This document shows positions 10,995 through 23,612 of a stretch of DNA of 64,000 nt, in pieces; the first letter of the stretch is position 1; each line of letters starts with the position of its first letter. The notes beneath the pieces were generated by a model. The model saw nothing but the letters and a program-made list of their open reading frames with translations. It was not told the origin of the DNA and did not search any database. Made by a program: the position numbers and the translations under genes. The stretch is from Aquanectria penicillioides. Taxonomy: Eukaryota > Ascomycota > Sordariomycetes > Hypocreales > Nectriaceae. The stretch is taken from assembly GCA_003415625.1 (NCBI GenBank), contig PYIU01000008.1:682001-746000 (forward strand). Reading direction: 5' to 3'.

Positions 10995-13936
10995 AGGGGA
11001 GAGTAAAAAAAAATTAAGTCAACGTGTGCGTCTGTGAGCGTGTGTGTTAGAAAGTCCGGCGCCTCGTACCAACGCACCGGGTCAGATGAGAGGGAAAAAA
11101 AGAGGGCGAGTATCTTTGTTGGTGTGAAGCGAATCCGGGATTAGGAGACTTGGCAAGGGGACCGAGGAGGGTGAAAAAAAAAAAAAGTACATTACATACA
11201 TACGGGAAAAGTACAGTATTCGATAGAGGACAGCACACCATGACACACCCCCACAGGGCGAGAGAGCAGCAATGCACATAGAGCCGCAGCAATGCGTGTG
11301 GTAGGAGGACCATGCAACTACCCAGCTAGGCAAGTCAAGTTAACTAACCAGAGGGAGGAGTTGTTTTACAACGGTGGTCCTCGGTCATCGGCCATCGGAC
11401 ATCAATCATCAAAGGGATCTTTGTCTGATAGGAATCGGTACGGAGTTCCGTGCTGGTATCCCGTGCCGTGGCCTAGGTAGGTGGGCGAATAATGCCTAGG
11501 GAGCTTGCAGGCTAACAAGGCACGTAAGGCAAGGCAGGGCATGAGAAATGCGCCATGCCATTGCCATGGGGCCAAGGGAATGGATCGCTGCGACGCCGCG
11601 ATGCCTGGGGTGGGTTTTATCACTCAAGCCTAATCAATCAAACAAATCAAAGCCTACCTACCTAGTTGTCAGGTACTCGCGACTCATTGCCTGGTACCTA
11701 CCTACTTTTTTTTTTATTATGTATCTTGACCTGCGTTACGTTACTATTTTTTTCTTTTCTTTTTCATTTTTTCCATTATTATTATGATGTATTTAACACC
11801 GTACTAGGGATACTACCACTGCAAATGCAAATGCAAGCCCACACCCCCCCTGCAGTCCAATCACGGCCAACAGGAAAGAAAAAGAAGTAAGGAAGAAAAC
11901 ACTAAAAATTCCCCTTCAAGCCCCCCACCAAGCACCAACAAGTGTCGCGTAGTATGTATTCATGTATGTAGGTACCTCGTGTACTCCATACAACAACCTA
12001 GTGCATGCCTCCTCTCCTCATGCACCTCTCTCACTCACGCAGCCAACAGAGCAATTATTCCCAGTCATCAGTTATCAGTCATCCCTAAGTAATCAACGAC
12101 CAGTCACCGTGATCAAGGACGCGCCGCAGACCGGCAGCAGAAGAAACAACAAAAAGTTAAAGGAGGGAAACCGAGGAAATGAATACAAGAAATAAAGGGT
12201 CATAAAAATAAAAATAAAATAAAATAACAGATGAGTTGAGAACATTAATAACACCCAACAGAAAGTACATGTACAACGCAGCGGTACCATGGAGTCGGAG
12301 TCGGAGGCCCAGGTATTTTCGTACGTACCATGTTCTCCGGTTACCGAAACAGACAATCGCCATTTTCAAGCACCCCTGCATCCCTGTCGAGGCTCCAGGC
12401 TCCAGGTTTGACCCCCGGCCCCCCCGTCGCCTTTTGCGTGAGCCTACCATCACGTGCCCTCGACTATGTATATTCCGACGAGAGAAGGGGCAACCAAGAC
12501 ATGGGTGGTGGTGGCGGTGATGATGATGAGCTGGTGCTGCGGTGGTGTCCTGTTTGGTATCTTGGCTTTGCTGGTTCTGGCTTTTGATCGGGCTGCGCCA
12601 AGGACTGTGTCTGTCCAGTGGGAATTGCAGATGCATTTCACATTTGTATACCTGACTACCTACCTCGCTAGTAGGTAGCTACATAGTACCTCACTGAAGG
12701 TATTTATTTGCACACACCGATACCAAGACCTTGAAAAAAGCAAGAAGCAGAGAGCGAACAAGAATGGACATACATGCATGCGGATACATAAAAAAAAATG
12801 TGCTACGTACATGGAACGAGGGGGACTGGTCGTGTGGCGTCAAGAATAGTTCCGAGAATTGTGAAATGCCAAATTAACCGAGGCGGACAAGATGCCAACC
12901 CAGACCAAGCATATGGAGTACATGCGAAATACGAGTATAGCGCACTGTGCCTCCGTATCTCTGGTTCGTACGTTCGGTCGCTCGGTCTGGAGGGAATGAG
13001 GCTGAGGAAGCGATGACACAACATCAGACTAATAGTTCCAAGCGACAGCCACCCTGCGATAACCTACGACGTCTCACGTACGTAACTTGCATTTGATTTA
13101 GGTAGGTGCTAAACGTTTCTCCTGCCAGGAAAGGCAAGTACGCTTGGGGAACCGAGATCAGCAGAGTTTGCTTACAGCCAGCCAACCTAGAACCACCTAA
13201 AGAAGACAGGACCCGGACCCGGACCAACACCAACACCAACGACACGACGACGACCGACGACAGAAACGTCAACAAATGAATGGCCAGCTACCGTCGCCAT
13301 ACCCGGAGCGGCCGACTACGCCGCACCCCAACAAGCTGCTTCGCCGCGCGCGCGCAAGAGAGCGAGTGCGCTTGTGTGTGTGTACGATTGATGCGACGAC
13401 ATCAGACAGACAGCATGAGAGGATTTCACCCAGCCGCCTACCTAGAGATACCTACCAGGGGGGGCTGACTCCGGAACAAGGAAAGGTCTAGGAAAAAAAA
13501 TATATGGGGCGCCTCGGCCGCGCTTGGAGATTAGTGATTACTGCACATAGTGAGTTTTTTCTCTGTTTCTCGTTCTGTTCTAACCCGTGACACCCACCAC
13601 ACCACAAACCCCCGCCTGTCGCCGACCCCCTTGTTCCCGGCTTTGGACCAGCCAGAGTCGCCGACTAGATATTTCGTAGATTGTCACTGTCGGGATGCGC
13701 AACAGGGATTCGCCATTGGTTTTGGGTTTGGTTTCGGCCGGCGCATCTCTTTCCCATCTTGGACCGGTTGCGTCCTCTACACAGTATGGAAAGTACCGCA
13801 CCGATATATCATGTACCTTTTTTTATTTTTATTTTTAGTCTTCGACAGTCTTTGGCCTTGCCTGCGTCGGTCTCAGTCTCGTTGTGTCTCTCTTTTGGCT
13901 TTTGTATCTCTCGTTTTTGTTTCAAACACTTTTCCT

Positions 13937-13963
13937 CCCCCCCCCCCCCCCCCCCCCCCCCCC
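13937..13963. repeat. Poly-C tract (27 C)
   Basis: An uninterrupted run of 27 C, preceded by a T/C-rich stretch and followed by AAAAGC. It can form i-motif or G-quadruplex structures in single strands. It lies in non-coding DNA. Confidence 0.95.
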
Positions 13964-14175
13964 AAAAGCACCCCCAAAACTGTGATGTCACGCTATGCTG
14001 ACTCGCACTAGAGTCCCTTTTCCTTCTTTCGTTCATTTTGGGGTATTAATGTATTGCCGTGTATAATTGTTTTTCTTTTATGCATGCGCGTGACTTGGAA
14101 ACCACGCAAGCCGATAGGAAGCTTGCAATGACACACGCCAGAAGCAAAATGAAATGAAAAGCACTCACTCACACA

Positions 14176-14203
14176 CTCGACTCGACTCGACTCGACTCGA
14201 CTC
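14176..14203. repeat. CTCGA pentamer tandem repeat
   Basis: Five perfect copies of CTCGA plus a partial copy. Confidence 0.95.
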
Positions 14204-16742
14204 CCAAGATGCTGTTCCTGTTTTTGTGTTACCACCGACTACCAACAGGCGCCAGGAAGCCCCAGCTCGGCAAGGCTCGGGGAATGCTCGCCTCTATCGA
14301 GCCTTGTCTATGAAGTGCTGGGAATAAAGAAGGAAATCACATCACCCACCCCTACGTAGCCCCAGATCGATAGCTCAGATTTCACCACTGTCTTCTTTCC
14401 TGCCCCCCCCCCGTTCTCCCCGTTCCCTGCCATGTCTCTCCACCCCCCTTCCCCTTTCATCCGTTCTCCTTGGGCACTTGACTCAAGACGACGTAGTGTT
14501 TTTTTTTTTTAACCCTCTCTTGGTGTTATTCCCTATTCCTTATCCCCTTCGTCCCTTTTGTCCCTCCATGTTCTTGGCCCGGTTTGTGCAATTCTGGCTG
14601 TTCGGAACCTCGGCGCGAACTGCCCTCCCGGCGTCTCCCCCAATCTCTGGGCTGCCCCGTGCACCATCAGCTCAGCCGGCATCCACACACTCTCTCTGCT
14701 CGCGGTCACGGACACAACGTACCTACATTACATAGGCACCTTCGATAGGCTAGCTAGTCCCTACACATATCCATCCACGCCAACAAGCTACCTATTGCTG
14801 ATTCGCATTGCGTTATTGCGCCCGTTTCCGCACACGCCCTGCACCGCACCGCAAATGCCCTGTACATCAGCTCCTTCTACTGCTCCCACTACTGCCTCTG
14901 CTGCTTCTGATACTACTTGCTTGCTGCACTGCTGCCCAGACCCCCCTCCCTCTCATCCCTCTCATCCCTCTCATCCGACCCCAACCTCGCCCTGCAATTT
15001 CACCATTTGGCTGTGTGCGCGTGCATGTACGATTTAATGTGCCTGACTCTGACTGACACACTACCTCAAACCCCCCTTGTCCTAAGTGGCGCCCCGCCCC
15101 TTGACAAGTCGCCAGCATGGGACTGTAGCACGATAGTCCCCTTTCTCACTCTGCCTCATCCGAAAGGAAACTAACGATTGAGATAAGTGGAAACCCAATG
15201 TCAGAGGATCGAATGTACCCAACACTAACTAATAAGCACAGTAACAAAAAAAAAAAAAACCCTCTGAACTATAACATTGCCTGACCTTAATTACAGCTTG
15301 GCACGGACACACGAGGGGACATGGCACACGGGGGTTTTTGCTCTCGCACTGGTCACCTCGTCTATTTTGCAAATTCTCCATCTGGCTTGATTGACTCTTC
15401 GTCTTTCCTTGGGCCCCCTTCCCCTTACTAGCAAGCAACTCGCTTCTGCCGACCCGAACCCGAGGGAATCCAACGCCCTATGCACAAAGAGGTAGGTTCC
15501 ATAAAGAAAGCCTGTTTTCCTTCAAGCTCGCAACATAAACCATGTCGGATACCCACCCCACTTACTCGCCGATAGGTGAGGCAGGCATAGGCTTGTGTGC
15601 ACCCTGTGCGCGTGCGCGCGCCTGTGTTTCGTTATTCGCCGCAATGACCTCTTTGTGTTTATTCATTCATTGTTCTTTTCGACCTTCTTTTCAACCTTGG
15701 CTTGGCAACGGATGACACCATCCTTCATCGTCATCCACCCCATCCCATTCCCATCCCACCCACCACCCACCACCCCTTCTTTTTCCCGCTTTCAGCCCGC
15801 TCACCAAAACCAACCAACCAACCCAACCAACCAGCAGCCCACACACGCAAGAAAAGCATACATGGCATTTTCCCTCCAGACGTTTTCCCTTCCGGACGTT
15901 TGATGGATAAAAAAAGATACGTCCGCCCCTCCCACACACACCCCTCTAGTGATTACCTTATCCGCGCGAACCACACCATCGGAACCCGCCGTCAGTTGAG
16001 GGCTGAACTGGAGCTGAGCCCACTTGCCCAGGTTGTGTGATTAGGTTGTGCTATTGCATGTGCTCCAATACTTTAGCTGCATTTGGTGCCATCACGCGCC
16101 TGATTTTACTGACCGTAACTCGTCTCGTCTTAATCAACTGTTCGGGGCAGACCCTTCCGACTGGTTTGAAAACTTGCTTTCTTGATTCATCTTTCTGCAG
16201 CAAAACTATCCTATGTGTCCGAAGGTATACGGACATAACATACTTGAGGCAGGTGTTGATATATACCTATATATCTGCATGTATATATGTATATGCGTAT
16301 CCCTATCGGTATTGTCTACTGTTCCGCTTGGTGCGCGCCACACCCCCCTCCATTTCCTCCGCTATTAATACGCCCCGTAGAGTATTACTGGACTTGCATT
16401 ACTTGCAGCGTGTCCTGCTCCTGTTTCCTGTTTCCCGTTCCTTCTCGCCCTAGTCTTGTACCGCGGCGGCCTCGTCCCTTTTGCACTACTCCCGGATAGA
16501 TACCTGTTCCCTGACTCGGTATGATCCATTGAAACGCCACGCAATGTTAAGCAATCCCGGAAAAGAAAAGAATATATTCGGTGCCTTGCGCACATACTCC
16601 CTGCCACCATCCGCAGACGAGGTGGGGCGTTCGAAGTAATATCGAATGAAAAAAAAAAAAGAATAGGAGGTCAAAAAAAATGCAAATCCGTCTCGTTAAA
16701 GGCGTAAAAGTGACAGCAACCCTTGTGCTCGCGGAGAGTGCT

Positions 16743-17814
16743 TTAGTACTTGGTGGAGTATCGAGCGTTTCCAGGAGAGTAAGGGAGATCGTAGGAGCTA
16801 GAGCGGCCATAGGGGTCGTCGGAGAAGACGGTGGCTCTTCGCTCGTCCTCGGGAAGCAGCTCCTTGACCTCCCAGTTGTTCATCTTGGTGCCGACGGAGA
16901 ACTCGAGATCCTCCTTGGTGATGGAATCCCAGTACTGCGGGGTTGTCAGTTACTTTTTCTCCAAGTGGCCAATTGAACAGTGGCAGAATATCATGACGTA
17001 CCTTATAAACCATCATGACACCGAGAAGGTTGCAGACAGTGGCCAGGAACAGACCGTCAAAGTAATGGCTGATGGCAATGCAAATCTTGCTGCTGAAAGC
17101 GTACATGAGGACCTGGCCAGCGACAAAGAAGAAGATGCCAAAGGCGATATCTCCCAGGGGCCAGCGGTCCTGGAGGGTTCTCGTCACCAGGAGAATTTGC
17201 ATGGCGACGTAAACGAACAGCTGAATGGCGTTCAGCAGGTACAAAACTACAAAGAGACCGACGGTGTTGGTGGGACCTAGGCCAGCCCAGCTTTTGAAAG
17301 TGGCGAGCGAGACAAGGAAGCTGATTGCAAAGGCGACGAGCGAGCAGATGCGCATCATCCAGACGGACATGGGAGTGCCATCCTCGTACAGCTGGAAACC
17401 GACAAAACCGTTGATGAGGAGACAGGTGATGACGGCACTGCTGAAGCCGTTTTGGATACTGACAAAATAAGGATACGCGTCGCTGCCGGCGGGCACGACT
17501 CCAGCGTCGACGACAAGAGACAGGCAGGTCAAGATCATGTACAGGTAGAAGAAGCTGAGGATTTCCTTGCGGCCGACAGCGGTGAACTTGGAACGGATGT
17601 GCAGAATCATGACGACGGTCATGAGCAGGGCAACAATGTGCATGGCGCAGGTGGCACCCTCGAAGATGAGCGTGTTGGCGACCTCGATGTTACGGGCATA
17701 GCAGTCGGGCTCGATGCCGACGCGGCCGTTGGAGCTGAGGACGGGGCCGATGGAAGCGCATAGCGGCAGAGGCGCAATCTCGCAAATGGTGGTGAAGTCA
17801 CCGAATCCAGACAT
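16743..17814 (-). CDS. chs7: Chitin synthase export chaperone Chs7
   Basis: This ER membrane chaperone is needed for exit of class IV-type chitin synthase (yeast Chs3) from the ER. Exons are 17002-17814 and 16743-16934, with a 67-nt intron (GTACGT...CCCGCAG); the product is 334 aa. The ATG at 17814 gives the family N terminus [19 protein letters not shown]. Seven hydrophobic segments follow, with conserved features such as the ARNIEVANT segment before the first membrane span, [11 protein letters not shown], and [25 protein letters not shown]. After splicing the tail reads [12 protein letters not shown] and ends [11 protein letters not shown], also family-typical. Length matches the usual 330 or so residues. 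Confidence 0.93.
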
Positions 17815-20191
17815 GATGGGCAAGAGGAGGCCGTCGAGGGCCTAGAGTCGTTAAAACTAGAAAAAGAAAATAGGTCGTGTCGTTAGGGGAGAGGGTCGAG
17901 CGAACGTCTCGAGGTCAAAGCCACGGAAGACAGAGAGTCGTCGGAAGTCGTCGAAGGCGAGAAAAAGAGAGCGAGTCGCCAGACTGAGCAAGTTCGGGTC
18001 GAGGATCGAGGTCCCAAGGTCGCGAACGCGCCAAGAGTTGTCACGAGTCTGAGCGAGGCTCTGCGGAGACTCGTTCTTCAGCTGAGCGGTGGATGTGCGG
18101 CGTCGCTGGCAACCGAGGAACACGCGAAAATGAAGCCACGTCGAAAAGGGCCGTCGGTCGTCGTCGTCGAGGGAAGGGGGGATGAGATGACGGCAGACGA
18201 GACGATTGATGATGGCCTTGGGGGCGGAAGGGCGGGTTCCAGGGCACTCGCGTTTTGTTGTCGTGGGCGACTGGCGGTCGCTGGTCGTCGAGTCGTTTTG
18301 AGGGTTACGCAAGGCGCCCCTTTCTTTACGGGGAGGAAACGGCGGCTAAACGAGAGGCGCGCGGGGGGAGCGAGAGGACCCAGAGGAGGCAAGGCAAGGG
18401 AAGAGAGAAGGAAAAAAAAAAAGGGCGAAGAGGGCGGAAGCGTCCCTGGCGAGTAGATCGCATACGGCGAAGAAGGAAGAAGCGAGTGTGGAAGGAAATG
18501 CAGCGCCGGGTGCTCGGTGGCCTGGTTGTCGGTCGGTTTCCCGGTCTCTCTGACGCTCACGCTCTCTCGGGGCTGTTGGATGTGCGGTGGGAGAGGAGAG
18601 GAGCAGGATCTGGTTGCTGTGCCGTCGTAGGGGCGGTGGCAGTAGGCAGCTCGAGGGCGCTGATTGGCCCGCCACGGCAGCCGTGGGGCCCAGAGTCGTT
18701 GCTGGGGGGAAAAGAGGATTAGCGCATTGGGTTGACCTTTTTTTGGGTCAAGTTTTTATTGGCACTAAAAGCAATCCAATGATTCCAATCCATGCGACGG
18801 TACATGCGAGGGCCACGCACCGGTACTCTTATCATTAGCTTGGCCTCTCTCAGGACTCTGCCTTGGTTGACGGACGCATCGAACACGATCCAGAATAGAT
18901 TCCAAGGCGCTTTGCTCGCTTATCCTGTTCAACACCACGCCTGCGCCGTCTTGCGTCACGCTCGAGCTTTGTGTTTGTGTTACGGAGCCCCGAGACCCGT
19001 CCGTCTTCCATGCCTGCTTCCGCTGCATTGCCTGACCAGACAGCGCTCGCCCATCAGCCGGCCAAGATTGTTTTGTGCAGCGAGTTTCCGTAGGTTACAA
19101 CCTGCGCGTGCTCCGTAGCGCAGTGCAATTTGCCTCCTCCCTTCCTTCAGCCACGATCCGACGTGACATTTTAGATGCCTTCCTTGCCTTTCCATTCTTG
19201 TCCTACGCTGCCCACAGCAATTGCACCTTGGCAAATAAAACACCCCGCTCTCCATTCCCACAATGACGATAAAAACCCCATCCCACGCTGGTTCTCCTTT
19301 GGCTCTGATCGACTGTCTACTACCGGTATTAAACTAGCTCGCCCTTGACATCATCTTACTTTTATTGGCTGCCGTAATGGCCGCTGCCCATCCTCATCAT
19401 GATACTTGCTTGGCCCGACAGGGGAACCCAGTCCAACCCTCTCCATAATGTCAATACCACTTCGACCACACTATCCGTCCTTGCTCCTAAACAATTTCCC
19501 ATAGTCACTACCATCGTTCCATGAATACATACATCATAGCTTTCACAGAGTACAATAATACAAGAGTGCAGCCACATAATGTCGCCCTTGGGCAACATGG
19601 TTCAATTGATTTCACCCTTCTTCCACTGAGTTCTTCAACTTTTCTATACGCTGTCATTGCTGACCGTGCGTCTATCTACCTAACGGTTCCAGTGGCCGCA
19701 AGCCATCTTGGTGATGCAACCTATATGCCGCTCTCTGACGGGGGCTGTGCATCCGATCCTTCGTCCTGAAATGCTGCGAGGTGTGGGGTCCTCGCCGTTT
19801 TCCTTCCATGGGCCTCCCAAGGCCGGTGAAATGCTTCTTCCAAAAAGGCAAAGACGAGAAAAAGAAAAGAAAAAATCAAACTCCAATTCAAATGCATCCA
19901 TAGTCCTTGCTGAGCTTCCCTACCCTTTTCCCGGCCGGGTCAAGCCTAACAAATCCGGTCAAACCAGGTCTTTGTTCTTCCCCAACGCCAAATGCCATGC
20001 AATGCAATGTGATGCAAAAATGTCTAACAAGAAACACACAAGAATAAGAGTAAACTAACACAGTCAGACCGTTGTAAAAAAAATGTGGAAACAGTCTGCG
20101 CAAGGTTCACACATGTGACCTTGAGAATCAAGTAAAAAGGAGCCCGTCAATAGCCTTTTCGCCATCCATTTCTGGCAACATGCCGCCGCTC
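17815..20191. other. Intergenic region upstream of chs7
   Basis: 2.4 kb between the chs7 start and the cyclin stop, both on the minus strand. It is GC-rich and purine-skewed near chs7 (17850-18700), consistent with a long leader. No further gene was found. Confidence 0.5.
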
Positions 20192-22424
20192 CTAAGACGG
20201 ATAGTGTCCTTGAGGAAGACCTTGAGAAGGCATCTGCTGGTGCTGGCCTCGGTTGAACACCAGGAACTCGGGTACAATGCCGGTGCGGAGGTCGTTTCGT
20301 CGACCCAAGGGCTGATAATGCATCTGAGTGGGTGGGACCGGTACAGCAAGGTGATACTGATCCAGGGATGCCGACGGAGGCGGGTACAGGAGGGTGTTGA
20401 CATGGCGAACAGGTTTGTATGGGCTGGGTCGCTGCTGTAGGTAGACGCTCGGGGAGTTGGAGATTGGGGTGTGAGCCATGGGTGTAGGAACCGCCGATGC
20501 TTGGCTGTAGTGCTCAGGCAAAGGCGACGAGTTGAAGTGGTTGAGGTTTCCAGGGCTGTGGTGCTTGCTGGGAGTGCCGAAGCTGACGGGGGCATGGGTG
20601 GTGTAGCCCGTGGGTGCCATAGTGACACTTGCCGTCACTGGGATAGTCGGCTGCTGAACCAAGGTGGCAGACGTCGGTTGGTACACTGTGGCCATGGCGC
20701 GGACACCGGCCTGGAGAGGAGGCAACGAGACGTGTCCTTGGGCGGATGAAGTCATGGGCTGAGATACTTGGGGTTGGGGGTACCCGTTGGCGTTGGCGTA
20801 AGCTGCTTGGGCGGGTTGGGGCTGCTCGGTAAGAAGAGTAAGGTGAGGAACAGGTAACCTCGATGCCTCGACGGGGGGTTGGGGTTCTTGGGCCTCGAAG
20901 TCATGACAGGCCCGGCGACGACTGGAGGAGCACGAGCAGGGGCGGGTCGCTTGGCGGGATGGTCGATGGCATCTCCCTCTGGGCTTCGCTTTCGGGAGAC
21001 GGGGAACTGAATCGTGGGCTTAGTAGCCAAGGGCGAAACAGTGTTGGCCTGGTAGGCGTTCCAGTTCTGCGAGTGGCTAGAGGTGGGGGAAAAGTTGGTG
21101 GTGATTGTAGGAGTGACAGGGAGGTTGGCGGCGGGGTGCATGGTGCTTGTGGGCGACGGGATGGGCGAGTGATAGGCCTTGCCGTTTGGCGAGGGGATGT
21201 GAATTGGCGAGGAGGGAAGTCTGACGGCTCGGTCGTAGTACTCGTGGAAGCAGGCCAACTTGTCCAACCACCCCTCCCACTGGTCCTTGGTGGCCAGGAG
21301 GTTGTATCGCATGTTGCTCAGGAACTCGACCTCCATAACATGAATTTCGTGCACAGCGAAACACGAAACCTCGGCCCACGTCTTGTTGGTGTAAGTGTTG
21401 TCATCCAAAACTGCAACTCCAATTAGCACCGAGGTCTTGAGGGGCCATAATGCCGTCGGAGGTTAGCATTGCACTACTTACATTTGTTTCCTAGCATGAG
21501 AGCTACTGTGAGGAGACGGTATTCGCTGCCAGCGCGGCCCTTGATTTGGGGGTCGACATCTTCAACCGGTAAATGAAGAGCAGTGCCAAAAGAATGACGT
21601 TCTGCGTCACCTGGGTGGTGGACAGCACGTTCAAGACCCATTTTCGGAACTGGTCGTAGGGCTTGGCGAGTGGTGGAAGGCGAGAAACCTGTGCGTTGGA
21701 AGGCTTGGAGCGGATCGACAAAGCCTGGTTTAGACCATCGATAGACTCGAACCAGAAGAGGCATGTCATCTAGTTTGGAAGAATTAGCTGGATGCTGGGG
21801 TTGGGCTGGTAAGGTGTTGCCGGAGCTTACCTGGGCAGCAAAATCTGCCAGATTCCCACCAGTGGGACTGATGCACTTGGGGATTTGCAGGCTGTGGTAG
21901 ATCAAAGTCTCAGAGCCCCTTCTGGAGCCGATGCCATCCTTTTGCACACTTGCAATGGATCCCGAGGCAGGAGTTGAGGGGCCAGTGGTTTGTCGAGAAG
22001 CAGAGCTGGGCTGCGTTACGGAAGAGACTGAGCTGTTGGTGGGCTGAGTAGCCGAGGGGATTTGGAGAGTCTGCTGTTGCTGCTGGGCTTGCTGAGCCTG
22101 CTGTTGAACGTGGTAGCGGTAATACTGGGCGTTTCTCGAATCGTTCATGGCGGCGGCCTTTGCGCGGGCAGCTTGGGGCATGGAAGCTGGGTAGTTGTGC
22201 ATGCCATGGCTGTCGTAGGAAGCCAACGCGGGTTGGAAGGCGGTGCTCATGTCGTCGACGGGCGGGGTCCTTAACCCGCTACCCAGACAAGCAATGTCGT
22301 GAGTGAGGGGGGGAAGTTTTGGCAAATCGAGGCCTGGTGGTGGCAAGAGAGATCTCCGAGTGCCAGAGCTGTATACGGGCGACGGAGGGAAGAGCGAAGT
22401 CGTGGGTGGGATGCCAAAAGACAT
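20192..22424 (-). CDS. Pho80-like (Pho85-type) cyclin, with two apparent -1 frameshifts
   Basis: Cyclin partner of a Pho85-type CDK. Exons are 21831-22424, 21482-21769 and 20192-21410, with introns of 61 nt (GTAAGC...CTAG) and 71 nt (GTAAGT...TGCAG). The disordered, Gln-rich N terminus ends NLADFAAQ. The cyclin box follows, with MTCLFWFESIDGLNQAL, VTQNVILLALLFIYRLKM, GRAGSEYRLLTVALMLGNK and, across the second intron, FLDDNTYTNKTWAEVS and EVEFLSNMRYNLL. The tail is Pro/Ser-rich. The frame must slip by one base at the G-run 21548-21552 (between LFIYRLKM and QIKGRAG) and again near 20873-20884. Exon lengths reach correct splice phase only if one base is missing in exon 2 and one in exon 3, giving about 700 aa. 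This suggests homopolymer undercalls, although a real lesion is possible. The start is the first ATG after a run of non-ATG reading frame. Confidence 0.85.
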
Positions 22425-23560
22425 GGGTGGGGGGGGGAGCCGTGATGATGATGGTAGCAAGATCGACTTGCTGGCTAAAGCTGGAGGTTTAAAAGGCCGG
22501 GGGATTGAGGAATTGAGAGGTTAGAAATGCCGTGGATGCGAGGTTGAAGTCGAGGGGCGGCCAGGAGGTGGATGTTGTTGTTGTTTTGTTGGTATAAGTG
22601 GGCAAAAGGCTTTATTGTTCGTGTAAGCCGTTGGGGCGGTTGTGTTCGCTCTCCTAGGTTGTTGGCAACAATGGGTATCTGCGTTTGTTCAGAGAAACTG
22701 AAAACAATGCAAGGCCATGACGGACGAGCAAAGTCGAGCTAGAGAGACAAAGCACAGAAGCTGAAGAGAGAAGCCGGATCGGTGGTGAAGTCGAATTCGC
22801 AGCAGCAGCTCGTGGTTGGATGGATTGGAGGGGGGGTGTTGGGTCGTGTGTGTGACTTGGAGATATCGCAGAGATCGGGATGACGAAGGGCGGACGAAAC
22901 GGACAGGGAATCACAGCGTCGTCGAGGGAGAGCGGCAATTGGAGAAATCTGGAGGTCAGAAGATGGAGAGAAGAAAGAGGATTAAGAGTAATAAAGGAAG
23001 AAAAAGATCGTAGCCGCAAGTCAGTCCATGCCCATGCCTGGTGGTTGCGTGCGTAGGCGTCGGCGTAGGTGTAGGCGTAGCTTGGTGGTCGTTCTGGAGA
23101 CTCTCATGCCGTTGGCGGAGCGTCGCTTCCTCTCTCAGACATTACACACACCCGCCGCGGCGGCCAACCCATCGGGGCCGGCCCCCCATCACGCTGGGCT
23201 ACAGGGCGCCCAGGAGACCAGGACCGCGGGCTACCACCGAGGACGACTAGAGGTACCCGGGGGCGCTAGCCGGGTACTCGCTGACCCTTGCTTCACCGCC
23301 CGTGGGCCCGTGGGTCAGACGTACTGCCCTCGGTGGCTCAGGTAGCCCGCCCATGTCGCCCATGTCGCCCGTGTCGCTCATGTACATTGCCCTCCTCCAC
23401 AATCCACCGTCCGTCGTGCTCCCACTCCTACGGCACTAACTGGAAACCTGAACCCTCTGAGCTCTGGACCCCCCCCCCCCCCTCCCCAAAACCACCCCCG
23501 GGGCCCAGCCCGCCTCAGGTCCCAAATCCCAAATCCCAAGTCGCCAACAGCCCGCCCGTC

Positions 23561-23612
23561 CGCTGGAACCCTTCGCTGGAACCCTCCACTGGAACCCTCC
23601 GCTGGAACCCTT
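23561..23612. repeat. 13-bp tandem repeat, four copies
   Basis: Four near-identical copies of CGCTGGAACCCTT, differing at one or two positions. Confidence 0.9.

Larger units (their letters stand above)
9215..16742. other. 7.5-kb gene-free stretch
   Basis: No reading frame here resembles a protein or shows a convincing exon-intron pattern. The sequence is dominated by simple repeats, pyrimidine tracts, TAGGTA/TACCTA words (dense at 11650-11720 and 12650-12700) and GTACGTAC palindromes. It lies upstream of the DUF3716 gene and downstream of CHS7, so it could hold long 5' leaders or non-coding transcripts. None can be defined from sequence alone. Confidence 0.5.

Noticed and set aside
17815..17823. 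Chs7 start at 17823
   Set aside because: The codon there is TTG; the ATG at 17814 gives the family-typical MSGFGDF start.
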